Shown: positions 27,452-35,416 of the stretch, piece after piece
Layout of the letters: each line of letters opens with the position of its first letter
How positions within the stretch are numbered: the stretch's first letter is position 1
Source: Planctomycetaceae bacterium
GTDB lineage: Bacteria > Planctomycetota > Phycisphaerae > Phycisphaerales > SM1A02
Direction of reading: 5' to 3'
Length of the DNA: 64,000 bases
Assembly: GCA_947474065.1 (NCBI GenBank)
Contig: CANJHD010000006.1
Span: 1 to 64,000, forward strand
Notes under the pieces: model-generated
The model's database searches: none
Told to the model about the DNA's origin: nothing
Seen by the model: the letters and a program-made list of their open reading frames with translations, nothing else
Position numbers and translations under genes: made by a program

Positions 27452-30400
27452 CTAACGAAAGTCCCGTGATCGCTGCGCGATATGGTCGCCTCGCGCCATG
27501 TGGCTCAGTTCATCCGTCAGGTCAGTCACACGGCGCACTAAAAGGTGCGTGACCCCGGAACGATGCTCAACGGTCCCCTCTGCCAAGAGTGCCGATGCAT
27601 GGCGGGCTATGGTGCGATATCGCTCGCAGACGCGAGGTCGAAAGATCAAATTGGCAATGCCCGTCTCGTCCTCAATGGTCATGAACATGGTCCCTGATGC
27701 CGTTGATGGACGTTGCCTACACAGCACTAAGCCCGCCACCGCTGCAGTTGGGTGCTCTGTTGCTTCTCCGATGGAACGCAGATGAATGCATTCCGATCCT
27801 CCGCGTCGCGCAATGGATTCGCGCAGAAATCGAATCGGATGGTCGTGCAATGAGAGTCCGGTACTGGAGTAATCGGCGGCCACCGAGCGAAGTGCCGAAA
27901 CGGGCGGCAACGGCTGAGTCTGCATGTCAAAGAGCGTGGCGCCGCGTGCGGCCGCATCGTCAAGAACAGGCGTGTCTCCATCGCGCAACGCGCGCACCTG
28001 CCAAAGGGCCTGCTGCCGCGGGATTCCGATGCCCGCAAATGCGTCTGCGGCAGCCAAGCGCCGCAGCGCGTGCAGACTGCACCCCGACGCGCGCCAGAGT
28101 GACTCCACGCACGGAAACAATGGGCGCGATCGTTCGCAACAAGTGCCCGTGAGCGTTGAATCTGTATGAACTGCCGAGCCAGCGTGTTGAAGACTGCCGC
28201 CCATGCGCAGGCTTCGCGCTGCAGCCGCCACTGCGCAACCATCTTCAGCGCGCAAACCGGTCACCATACGCAGGCCGAGGCGCAGCGCTGGGTGCGAAAA
28301 TTCTCCCTCAAGTGTGCAATCCCATTCGCTTTCCGAAACATCAATCGCACGGACATCGACGCCGTGCTCACGCGCGTCGCGCACCAACTGCGCGGGCGCG
28401 TAAAAACCCATCGGCTGACTGTTGAGAAGCGCTGCCGTGAATGCTGCCGGATGATGACACTTAAGCCACGCAGAAACATAAATAAGAAGTGCAAAGCTTG
28501 CTGCGTGACTCTCGGGAAATCCGTAACCGGAGAACCCCTGGATCTGCCCGAACACCTGCGCCGCAAAATGCTCCGGATATCCGCGCGCACGCATACCGGA
28601 TTCCAACTGATCTTTAAATGCGGCGATTTGATTTCCGGACCGTTTCCACGAAGCGATCGCACGGCGCAGCCTGTCCGCCTCGCCGGGAGTGAACCCCGCC
28701 GCCACTACCGCAAGCAACATCGCCTGCTCCTGAAAGAGCGGCACTCCAAGTGTCTTTCCAAGCACCGCGCGAATTGCCTCATTGGGATAGTGCGTCGGAT
28801 CGATGCCATCGCGACGGCGTAGGTAGGGATGCACCATGTCGCCTTGGATAGGCCCCGGACGCACAATGGCTACCTCAATAACGAGGTCATAGAAGCACCG
28901 CGGTTTCAGGCGCGGCAACATGCTCATCTGCGCGCGGCTCTCGATTTGAAACACGCCCACAGTGTCGGCGCGACACGCCATCTCGTAGGTGGCCGCATCT
29001 TCGGCGGGCACGGTGCGGTACATCAGTGCGCCCGCGCCGGAGGAGTCGAGCGGCCAGCTCGGCACTGGATGCGCGTTTCCCAAGTCAATCGCCTTGCGAA
29101 TGGCCGTGAGCATGCCAAGCGCTAATACATCCATCTTCAACATGCCCATGGCATCAATGTCGTCTTTATCCCACTCAACAATAGTGCGTGCGTCCATGCG
29201 AGCATTGCGCACCGGTACAAGTTCGCACAGTGGGCCATCAGTGATGATGAAGCCTCCAACATGTTGCGAAAGGTGCCGAGGGAATCCTTCAAGGGCTGCT
29301 GCAATGCGCAACGCGTCCGGCGACTCAGGCGGAACACCAAGCGCTTTCGCTGCCTCGCGCAAGGAGCTGCGGTCGCGGAAGCAGATCACTTCCGCGCAAA
29401 GAGCGGCACGGGATCGTCCCCACGTGCGGTAGATGAATTGAATAACCTCCTCGCGACGTTCGTGTTCAAAGTCAACGTCTATGTCTGGCGGCTCATCTCG
29501 TTCACGGCTAATAAATCGCTCAAAGAGCATGTCACTGCGAGTGGGATCAACGGCGGTAATGCCTAAGCAGAAGCAGACGGCGCTGTTTGCCGCAGCACCG
29601 CGCCCTTGGCAGAGAATGTTGTTCGCGCGTGCAAAGCTGACAATGGCATGCACGGTGAGGAAGTAACACGCATAACCAAGTTCAGCGATGATTGAAAATT
29701 CATGCTCAAGCTGCGCACGAACCTTTGTGGGGATGCTTTCTCTGCATGGAGAAATCGCCGGCCAACGCTGGGCAGCGCCATCTTCAACCAGGATTCGCAA
29801 ATGCGCCATCGGATCTACGCCGGGCGGCGCAACTTCGCGTGGATAGCGATAGCGGAGTGTCGACATAGAGAATCCAGCACAGCGCTCTGCTATTTGCACG
29901 CTGCGCGCAATCGACGCTTCACATATATCGCGCGGGACGTCGCAGAGAACATCGTGCATCCCTTTGCCGTCAACCAAGTGCCGCGCATCATCAGGCAGGA
30001 GCCGCGCCCCGCGGTAAGCACAACCATGAGCGCGATCGACCGCACGGGTGCGCTCAAAGGAACGTAACTCCTGCACCGTATGCCCGGCGCGGATCGCAGT
30101 GAGAATGTCTTGCAATTCCTGACGATTTCGGACATGGCAGTATGGATTGTTGCTCGCGAGAAGCGGCACGCATACTTCAGAGGAAATCCACTCCAACTGC
30201 AGCAAACGGAGTGCATCATCTGGTCCTGAGTGACGGACAAATCCAAGCGAAAGTCGATCATCATCAAAGACGGTGCGAAGCCAGCGAAGTGATTCAAGAA
30301 AGCAGGGCTGCATCGCGCCATATTCATCTGGCGGAATGACGATGGCATGTACGCCGGGAATTGCGAACGGAGCAAGCGGTCGATCTGTACCTGGCGCTCG

Positions 30401-30904
30401 TCCAGATCCGTGACCAGATCTATCGCCGGGCTCGCCACTGCCAAGCGACTGCACACTTGCATCAACAAGATCATGGAGCCACAGATGGCACGCAGATGAA
30501 TTGCGCGCAGCAGCGCGCGATTCGATGCCCGCTGCAACCGCCGCAACATTTGCGTCCATGTCCAGCGTCCAACCCGCCCGACGCTTGCCGAGGGTCAATA
30601 GGCGACACATGCGCGCGTAGCCGTCTACAGATTCCGCGAGCAGCACCAACTCCAAGTGCGTTGGCTCTTCATCGGCGCCAAGTAGGAAACTGCAACGCGT
30701 GCCAACTACCAATTGCATGTCGTGCTGCTGCGCGGCGACATGCGCGCGCACGACGCCGGCCATTGTGTGACGATCAGCAATCGCTACTGCGCCAAGTTGA
30801 AGTTTCGCCGCGCGAGCGATGATCTCTTCAGGATGGCTTGCACCTTCAAGGAAGGAGAAGTTGCTGAGAGCCGCGAGTTCGCAGAATGGGGTATTTCCAA
30901 GCAC
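27452..30904 (-). CDS. dnaE2: Error-prone DNA polymerase (DnaE2/ImuC family)
   Basis: FCELAALSNFSFLEGASHPEEIIARAAKLQLGAVAIADRHTMAGVVRAH (PHP), GRGAAANSAVCFCLGITAVDP, PPDIDVDFEHERREEVIQFIY, C-terminal OB fold; GTG start. Confidence 0.95.
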   Translation of the reverse strand: MLGNTPFCELAALSNFSFLEGASHPEEIIARAAKLQLGAVAIADRHTMAGVVRAHVAAQQHDMQLVVGTRCSFLLGADEEPTHLELVLLAESVDGYARMCRLLTLGKRRAGWTLDMDANVAAVAAGIESRAAARNSSACHLWLHDLVDASVQSLGSGEPGDRSGHGSGRAPGTDRPLAPFAIPGVHAIVIPPDEYGAMQPCFLESLRWLRTVFDDDRLSLGFVRHSGPDDALRLLQLEWISSEVCVPLLASNNPYCHVRNRQELQDILTAIRAGHTVQELRSFERTRAVDRAHGCAYRGARLLPDDARHLVDGKGMHDVLCDVPRDICEASIARSVQIAERCAGFSMSTLRYRYPREVAPPGVDPMAHLRILVEDGAAQRWPAISPCRESIPTKVRAQLEHEFSIIAELGYACYFLTVHAIVSFARANNILCQGRGAAANSAVCFCLGITAVDPTRSDMLFERFISRERDEPPDIDVDFEHERREEVIQFIYRTWGRSRAALCAEVICFRDRSSLREAAKALGVPPESPDALRIAAALEGFPRHLSQHVGGFIITDGPLCELVPVRNARMDARTIVEWDKDDIDAMGMLKMDVLALGMLTAIRKAIDLGNAHPVPSWPLDSSGAGALMYRTVPAEDAATYEMACRADTVGVFQIESRAQMSMLPRLKPRCFYDLVIEVAIVRPGPIQGDMVHPYLRRRDGIDPTHYPNEAIRAVLGKTLGVPLFQEQAMLLAVVAAGFTPGEADRLRRAIASWKRSGNQIAAFKDQLESGMRARGYPEHFAAQVFGQIQGFSGYGFPESHAASFALLIYVSAWLKCHHPAAFTAALLNSQPMGFYAPAQLVRDAREHGVDVRAIDVSESEWDCTLEGEFSHPALRLGLRMVTGLRAEDGCAVAAAARSLRMGGSLQHAGSAVHTDSTLTGTCCERSRPLFPCVESLWRASGCSLHALRRLAAADAFAGIGIPRQQALWQVRALRDGDTPVLDDAAARGATLFDMQTQPLPPVSALRSVAADYSSTGLSLHDHPIRFLRESIARRGGSECIHLRSIGEATEHPTAAVAGLVLCRQRPSTASGTMFMTIEDETGIANLIFRPRVCERYRTIARHASALLAEGTVEHRSGVTHLLVRRVTDLTDELSHMARGDHIAQRSRDFR

Positions 30905-30924
30905 GGGAGCAGCGCCTTGTTTAT

Positions 30925-30946
30925 TTGTACGGTGTTTGTTAGCATA
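30925..30946 (-). promoter_or_regulatory. Candidate damage-response operator/promoter of dnaE2
   Basis: Plus-strand TTGTACGGTGTTTGTTAGCATA; 18-bp core identical to that at 35288; on the minus strand TATGCT could serve as a -10 element. Confidence 0.6.
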
Positions 30947-31027
30947 CTAGTTTGGGCGTGAACTGCTAAGTGCCGACCGCGAATACGCTGCAAAGCCCAC
31001 ACGCCGACACCCGAGCTAGCACCACTC

Positions 31028-32311
31028 ATGCGCATCGCACCCACCACACTTCTCGCTTCCGCCCTGCTCTGTTCCGCGTTCGTGAATTGCGGGGTCGTTG
31101 CGATTGCGCCGCCCGCGGTCGCTGAGCAAACAAATCCAAGCGCACCCGTTGTGACGCCACCCGCGACACCAGCTACAGCGCCAGTTACAGCGCCAGTTAC
31201 AGCGCCATCCACGCAGATGCCGCAATCGCCGCTGCTCAATACCCCAGAAGCTGTATCCGCTGCTGCAAATGCAACGCCGGAGCGCACCCTGCCAGTCGAT
31301 CCGGTACTTCTTCAGTCCGGCCAAGTGGTTCCTGGCGAGCGATCAATCTTTGTCACCTACGAAGGCAATACCTACATCTTTGCAAACACCAGTACGCGAG
31401 ATACATTCAATCGCGACCCGGCCCGCTATGCCGCACAACAAGGCGGCGCTTGCGGACGCATGGGTCCCCTTGGTGGACTCGGAGATGCGCAGAGATATGC
31501 GCTGCAGGAGGGCATGCTGTACTTCTTTGACTCGGATGACTGCATGAAATTGTTCCGTGCTCAACCGCGGCGCTACATGGAGCCGCTTGATGAAATGCCC
31601 TCTGGAACACCGGAGCAGCAAACCGCGGGACTCGCCGCGATCGACCGATGGGTTGCGTGGGCGGGCGGGAAAGAAGCTATTAAGGCTGCGAATTCTTTCA
31701 CCCAGGTGTCCACGCGTCGCGTGCAACAAGGCAAGGATTCATGGGACATCACCGAGACCCTGGAGTTTGCCGGACCACACACCATGCGCCGCGTTGATGC
31801 ATGGCAGAAAGTGGGTGGCACGCCGAAGGACAACTACCAGTACGAAACCCTCGTCACTCCTGAGAGTGCGATGATCACTTCAAATAATGGTCGCAAGACC
31901 CCGCTCGTCGATTCGCGACGCAAGGCGTTTGAGCGATCCATGAACCGCCAGCCGTATGCGATCCTGCGCGCCCGCTACCGCCCCGAGGCTGGACTGCTTG
32001 CGCTCAAGACGGGAGAGGGAACGCTCGGCGAGGCGCGATGCGACTACATCGCCACCTGGTTTGAGGGGAACGCCACCTTCTTAGCGATTGACAAGGCAAC
32101 TGGCCGTCTGGTTCAGATCAGCCATGCCGGTCGCGACGGCGAGGCGCGCGTTGCTTCGTTGACCTTGGATGCCGTGGCGTATGCAGGTCCAGAGGCGCTT
32201 CGACTGCCCACGCAATGGGTTATCTCGAAGACCGGTGAGAAAGAGGGTCTTAAGGGGCCATTGGCTTCGGTGAAGGCTGGGCCGGTGATGGCACAGCCGA
32301 CAGCACCGTAA
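31028..32311 (+). CDS. Secreted protein with two YHS-like segments
   Basis: Signal peptide; VPGERSIFVTYEGNTYIFANTSTRDTFNRDPARYAAQQGGACGRMGPLGG...YALQEGMLYFFDSDDCMKLFRAQPRRYME; N-terminal TAPVTAPVTAPVTAPS repeat. Confidence 0.7.
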   Translation: MRIAPTTLLASALLCSAFVNCGVVAIAPPAVAEQTNPSAPVVTPPATPATAPVTAPVTAPSTQMPQSPLLNTPEAVSAAANATPERTLPVDPVLLQSGQVVPGERSIFVTYEGNTYIFANTSTRDTFNRDPARYAAQQGGACGRMGPLGGLGDAQRYALQEGMLYFFDSDDCMKLFRAQPRRYMEPLDEMPSGTPEQQTAGLAAIDRWVAWAGGKEAIKAANSFTQVSTRRVQQGKDSWDITETLEFAGPHTMRRVDAWQKVGGTPKDNYQYETLVTPESAMITSNNGRKTPLVDSRRKAFERSMNRQPYAILRARYRPEAGLLALKTGEGTLGEARCDYIATWFEGNATFLAIDKATGRLVQISHAGRDGEARVASLTLDAVAYAGPEALRLPTQWVISKTGEKEGLKGPLASVKAGPVMAQPTAP

Positions 32312-32323
32312 TTGCTGTGGGCT

Positions 32324-32428
32324 GAGTTCCGGCGGGTTGAGTTCCGGCGGGTTGAGCTCCGGCGGGTTGAGCTCCGGCGAGTTAAGTTCCGGCAGGTTTA
32401 GTTCCAACGGCCTGAGTTCCGGCAGGTG
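32324..32428 (-). repeat. Seven imperfect 15-bp tandem repeats encoding (PAGTQ)n
   Basis: Plus-strand units gagttccggcgggtt x2, gagctccggcgggtt, gagctccggcgagtt, aagttccggcaggtt, tagttccaacggcct, gagttccggcaggtg. Confidence 0.9.
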
Positions 32429-32906
32429 GAATTCCAGGGGGCGCCTTCGTGTCTCCCGGCACCGTATTCGAGCGCCAGAAACGGGCTGTGTACTGCCATG
32501 ACTCGCGCTGACCGGGGATCGGAACATAGGTCCCGAAGTTGCCTCGATTCTCGGCGCGCCGCTGGTAGACCGGATCCATTTCCGTCGTCTCAATCTTGCC
32601 AGCATTCACGCAACTCCACTTCACCATTCCTGCACCCAGTTCACGGGCAGCTTCGAGCGCCTCCGCGTCACCAGCCTGAGGACCGGAGGCCAGAAATGTG
32701 CTTGAACCAATTTCGGTTGCCGTTCCTTCGGCGGGTGCGTCCTGCACAACCTGCGCCTCAAGTACGGGCGAGAGGCGGTCCCCGCGGTAGTTCATCAAGA
32801 ACGGATTAGCGGTGCACCCCGCAAGGAATGCAACAGGAAAGATGAATGCAAGTACGACGCGGCGAGACAACGAACGTGCGTTTGTCACAATGAATGTGGG
32901 GTTCAT
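32382..32906 (-). CDS. Lipoprotein of unknown function, downstream of imuB
   Basis: RRVVLAFIFPVAFLAGCTANPF lipobox; starts about 10 nt after the imuB stop; ends inside a PAGTQ repeat. Confidence 0.7.
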   Translation of the reverse strand: MNPTFIVTNARSLSRRVVLAFIFPVAFLAGCTANPFLMNYRGDRLSPVLEAQVVQDAPAEGTATEIGSSTFLASGPQAGDAEALEAARELGAGMVKWSCVNAGKIETTEMDPVYQRRAENRGNFGTYVPIPGQRESWQYTARFWRSNTVPGDTKAPPGIPPAGTQAVGTKPAGT

Positions 32907-32915
32907 GCCAACATT

Positions 32916-34160
32916 CTACGCATCCACACGCCTCACGCCACCTTGCCCAAGGCGTGCGTGTAATTGATCAATCAGTTCGCCGATAGCACGCTGAGTTGCA
33001 GCGTGGTGGTCATTTTCAGAGTGATTATTTACGCGATGGTTGCCCTCTCCTGCCATAACTGACGCACTTGATCCGCTCATGTTCGTTGCTGCCATACCAA
33101 TCGCGCCACCGAGAAACGGCGTACCACCGCGGCATCGCCCTATGCGCGTTGCAGTAAGCAGGATTCGTTCGATACCTTCGCCGCGTTCATGCTCGCCAAG
33201 ATGCATGCGCTGTATGCGCGGCCGCAGAATTGACCACAAGTGACGCGGGTCGCGCGTTGCTTCTCCAAAATGAATCGTTCCAATCACAGTGGCGAGACGC
33301 GCCCGCTCCACGCGCACCGCAAGCGTTCGCACGCCGCGTCCGTTTGTGCAGCCGACGCGGCTTGTACGTACAGATCCGTCTTCGTTTCGAACAACATCGC
33401 CTGATGACGCGATCGCTGCGCAGAGTATTTCAATAGCCTGCATACATGCCAGCTCCACCGCCTCTTGTTGTGCGCATGGTGATGCAAATACAAATTCGCC
33501 AACAACCGGAACTGGCGGTGCCACCGCGCAAAATGGCCACGGCCGCAGACCAAATGCCATGTCAAGCCGCTCGCCGAGCTCCGGACCGTAGCGATCCGCA
33601 AGCGCCGAGCGTGCAATCACTCGCGCCTCGCCGATGCGCGTGAGATTCACCTCGCGCAGTGCTGCGCAGATGGCGTCGGATATCCGCAAACATTGAAACG
33701 GCAACTGTTCGAACTCGGCGATGTCAAGACTTGGGTGATGGGGGCGAGAGGGATGAGTTGCATACGAATTCCCATATCCAAGCCCCACGCCCATTGCCTG
33801 TACGACTGCTTGACCACTCGACGGCGCGCTGCCGAGTGCGTGAACAATTCCGCGCCGAGTGAGACCGCGCGCGATGCGACCGACCACGCGTCGCGCTCCA
33901 CCATTCACGCGCAGGCATCCGCTGACGTCAAGCAAGATGAGTGGCGGCATTGATGTCGGCATCGACGGTGGCGACGATGAAAGTAATGCCGTCGATGCCG
34001 ATGGCGTCGATGGCACTACACCCGTACACCCGACATGTTCAAGATGAACTCGCGGTGTGAATCGCATACACCACATAGCCATACGAGTGAGCGTTTCTGG
34101 CGGTCGCGACCATCCGGGAAGCACAATCGCGATAAACCATGGAATGACAGTCGGCGGCAT
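32916..34160 (-). CDS. imuB: ImuB-like (Y-family polymerase-related) protein, shortened form
   Basis: MWCMRFTPRVHLE...LILLDVSGCLRVNGG (cf. ImuB LLLDITGCAHLFGGE), LPFQCLRISDAICAALREVNLTRIGEARVIARSALADRYGPELGERLDMAFG, C-terminus ELIDQLHARLGQGGVRRV; follows imuA; TGAGGT Shine-Dalgarno-like site upstream. Confidence 0.75.
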   Translation of the reverse strand: MPPTVIPWFIAIVLPGWSRPPETLTRMAMWCMRFTPRVHLEHVGCTGVVPSTPSASTALLSSSPPSMPTSMPPLILLDVSGCLRVNGGARRVVGRIARGLTRRGIVHALGSAPSSGQAVVQAMGVGLGYGNSYATHPSRPHHPSLDIAEFEQLPFQCLRISDAICAALREVNLTRIGEARVIARSALADRYGPELGERLDMAFGLRPWPFCAVAPPVPVVGEFVFASPCAQQEAVELACMQAIEILCAAIASSGDVVRNEDGSVRTSRVGCTNGRGVRTLAVRVERARLATVIGTIHFGEATRDPRHLWSILRPRIQRMHLGEHERGEGIERILLTATRIGRCRGGTPFLGGAIGMAATNMSGSSASVMAGEGNHRVNNHSENDHHAATQRAIGELIDQLHARLGQGGVRRVDA

Positions 34161-34181
34161 TGATAAACCTCACATGCGTGC

Positions 34182-35288
34182 TCACGCAACGCCTCGACCA
34201 TCGTTTCCGCGCGCCCAGCGCGTGCCTCGACTGGTGACTCGGTCGTGCGAACGCGAGCGGGTGATTGCACCAGCTGTTGGCTCCGCGTTGTCAACATCTT
34301 TAAGCGCCCGCAACTCCAGCGCACTCCGCGCTGCGTGATCGGCGATCAATCGCTCGCCACGCTTCGCGCGTCGGCGCGCAGCCGCTGCCTCGGGCGCGGG
34401 CGCTTCGGCAGTCCCCTGCCACTGCCACGCTTGTGTGACATGCGCGCTGCATTCACTGGAAATATGCATGGATGTTCCCTTGGAACGTTCGAGCGTCACT
34501 CGCCATGCTGGTTCGGGCGGTATGCGTGTCATGAGCCCCGCGTCCACCATGCCACGCTCTTGCATCATTCGTAACCACGGAACGCGATCGGTGATGACAT
34601 GCGGAGTCCGCTCGGAGCGCTCTACCATCCAGCGCGTTGCACCAGCCGTCAGCACACTTCGACGCGCGTCGGTGCGGTGTTCCGTGCCGCGCATGCACAG
34701 GAGACATGTATCGGATGCAGCCAACTGCAGTCGTCGTGTCGCTGCCAAGTCGAAGCCGCGGCCGTCGGCGATCACCGCGCAAATGCCTGGGCAGCGCACC
34801 GCCTGCTCGATTGCCCAGAGCCGCGCGCCGGTGTCGTGCGCGGGCACATCAACCAAGAGTGAACGATCATGAAGTCGCGCATCGGGCCAGGCGCGCGGGA
34901 CACGCTGGCCAAACATCCCAGCGATCGGCGCGCGCATCCCACGCACCAGGGCAGCCGGTGACGGCCACGCCGCGCGACCAACCCAGACCACATGTCGATG
35001 CGCACCCGCTCGCTGTCGATCGTCATGCAGAAGCGCGTTCCATGCCAACTGCACCAACACCGCGCGCACCTCAGGGAGCGCGCCCCACCACTCGTGTAAC
35101 CCTGCACGCGCAATGCCGCCACCGAGCGCAGCGTCGATTGCCGTCCACCCCGTGGCTATATGCATGGGGCGCTCAGTCATCGTTTGAGCGCGACCCTCGA
35201 GGGTTCCAATGCGCTCAACGAGCGCAGCGCGTACGGCGCGGCGTTGCTCGGTGCCTTCGGATAGAAGTGAGTAACCCATGGGATTCAT
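34182..35288 (-). CDS. imuA: ImuA-like RecA-fold protein (start codon uncertain; MTERPMHIATGW at about 35180 is an alternative)
   Basis: ATGWTAIDAALGGGIARAGLHEWWG, HVVWVGRAAWPSPAALVRG, DRSLLVDVPAHDTGARLWAIEQAVRCPGICAVIADGRGFDLAATRRLQLAA; upstream of the imuB-like gene. Confidence 0.8.
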   Translation of the reverse strand: MNPMGYSLLSEGTEQRRAVRAALVERIGTLEGRAQTMTERPMHIATGWTAIDAALGGGIARAGLHEWWGALPEVRAVLVQLAWNALLHDDRQRAGAHRHVVWVGRAAWPSPAALVRGMRAPIAGMFGQRVPRAWPDARLHDRSLLVDVPAHDTGARLWAIEQAVRCPGICAVIADGRGFDLAATRRLQLAASDTCLLCMRGTEHRTDARRSVLTAGATRWMVERSERTPHVITDRVPWLRMMQERGMVDAGLMTRIPPEPAWRVTLERSKGTSMHISSECSAHVTQAWQWQGTAEAPAPEAAAARRRAKRGERLIADHAARSALELRALKDVDNAEPTAGAITRSRSHDRVTSRGTRWARGNDGRGVA

Positions 35289-35309
35289 TGTACGGTGTTT
35301 GTTAGGATA
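35288..35309 (-). promoter_or_regulatory. Candidate damage-response operator/promoter of imuA-imuB
   Basis: Plus-strand TTGTACGGTGTTTGTTAGGATA, 21/22 identical to 30925..30946; minus-strand TATCCT could serve as a -10 element. Confidence 0.6.
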
Positions 35310-35396
35310 TCATCGGCGCGATGCCCTCGCTAGCAACAGACATCCACAACGGGCAAAGGAATCCTTCCCCGCGCAACACCCGCACGAATTAGCCTG

Positions 35397-35414
35397 AGGG
35401 TTACAGGTAACCCT
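35397..35414 (+). promoter_or_regulatory. Perfect 7-bp hairpin abutting start codon at 35417
   Basis: AGGGTTA-cagg-TAACCCT, ends 2 nt before ATG. Confidence 0.6.
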
Positions 35415-35416
35415 TC

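Noticed and set aside
34016-34324. Minus-strand 102-aa ORF bridging imuA and imuB as a possible frameshifted ImuB N-terminus
   Set aside because: The sequence (MRWSCGRLKMLTTRSQQLVQSPARV...) shows no ImuB/Y-polymerase motifs and is out of frame with the imuB-like CDS.
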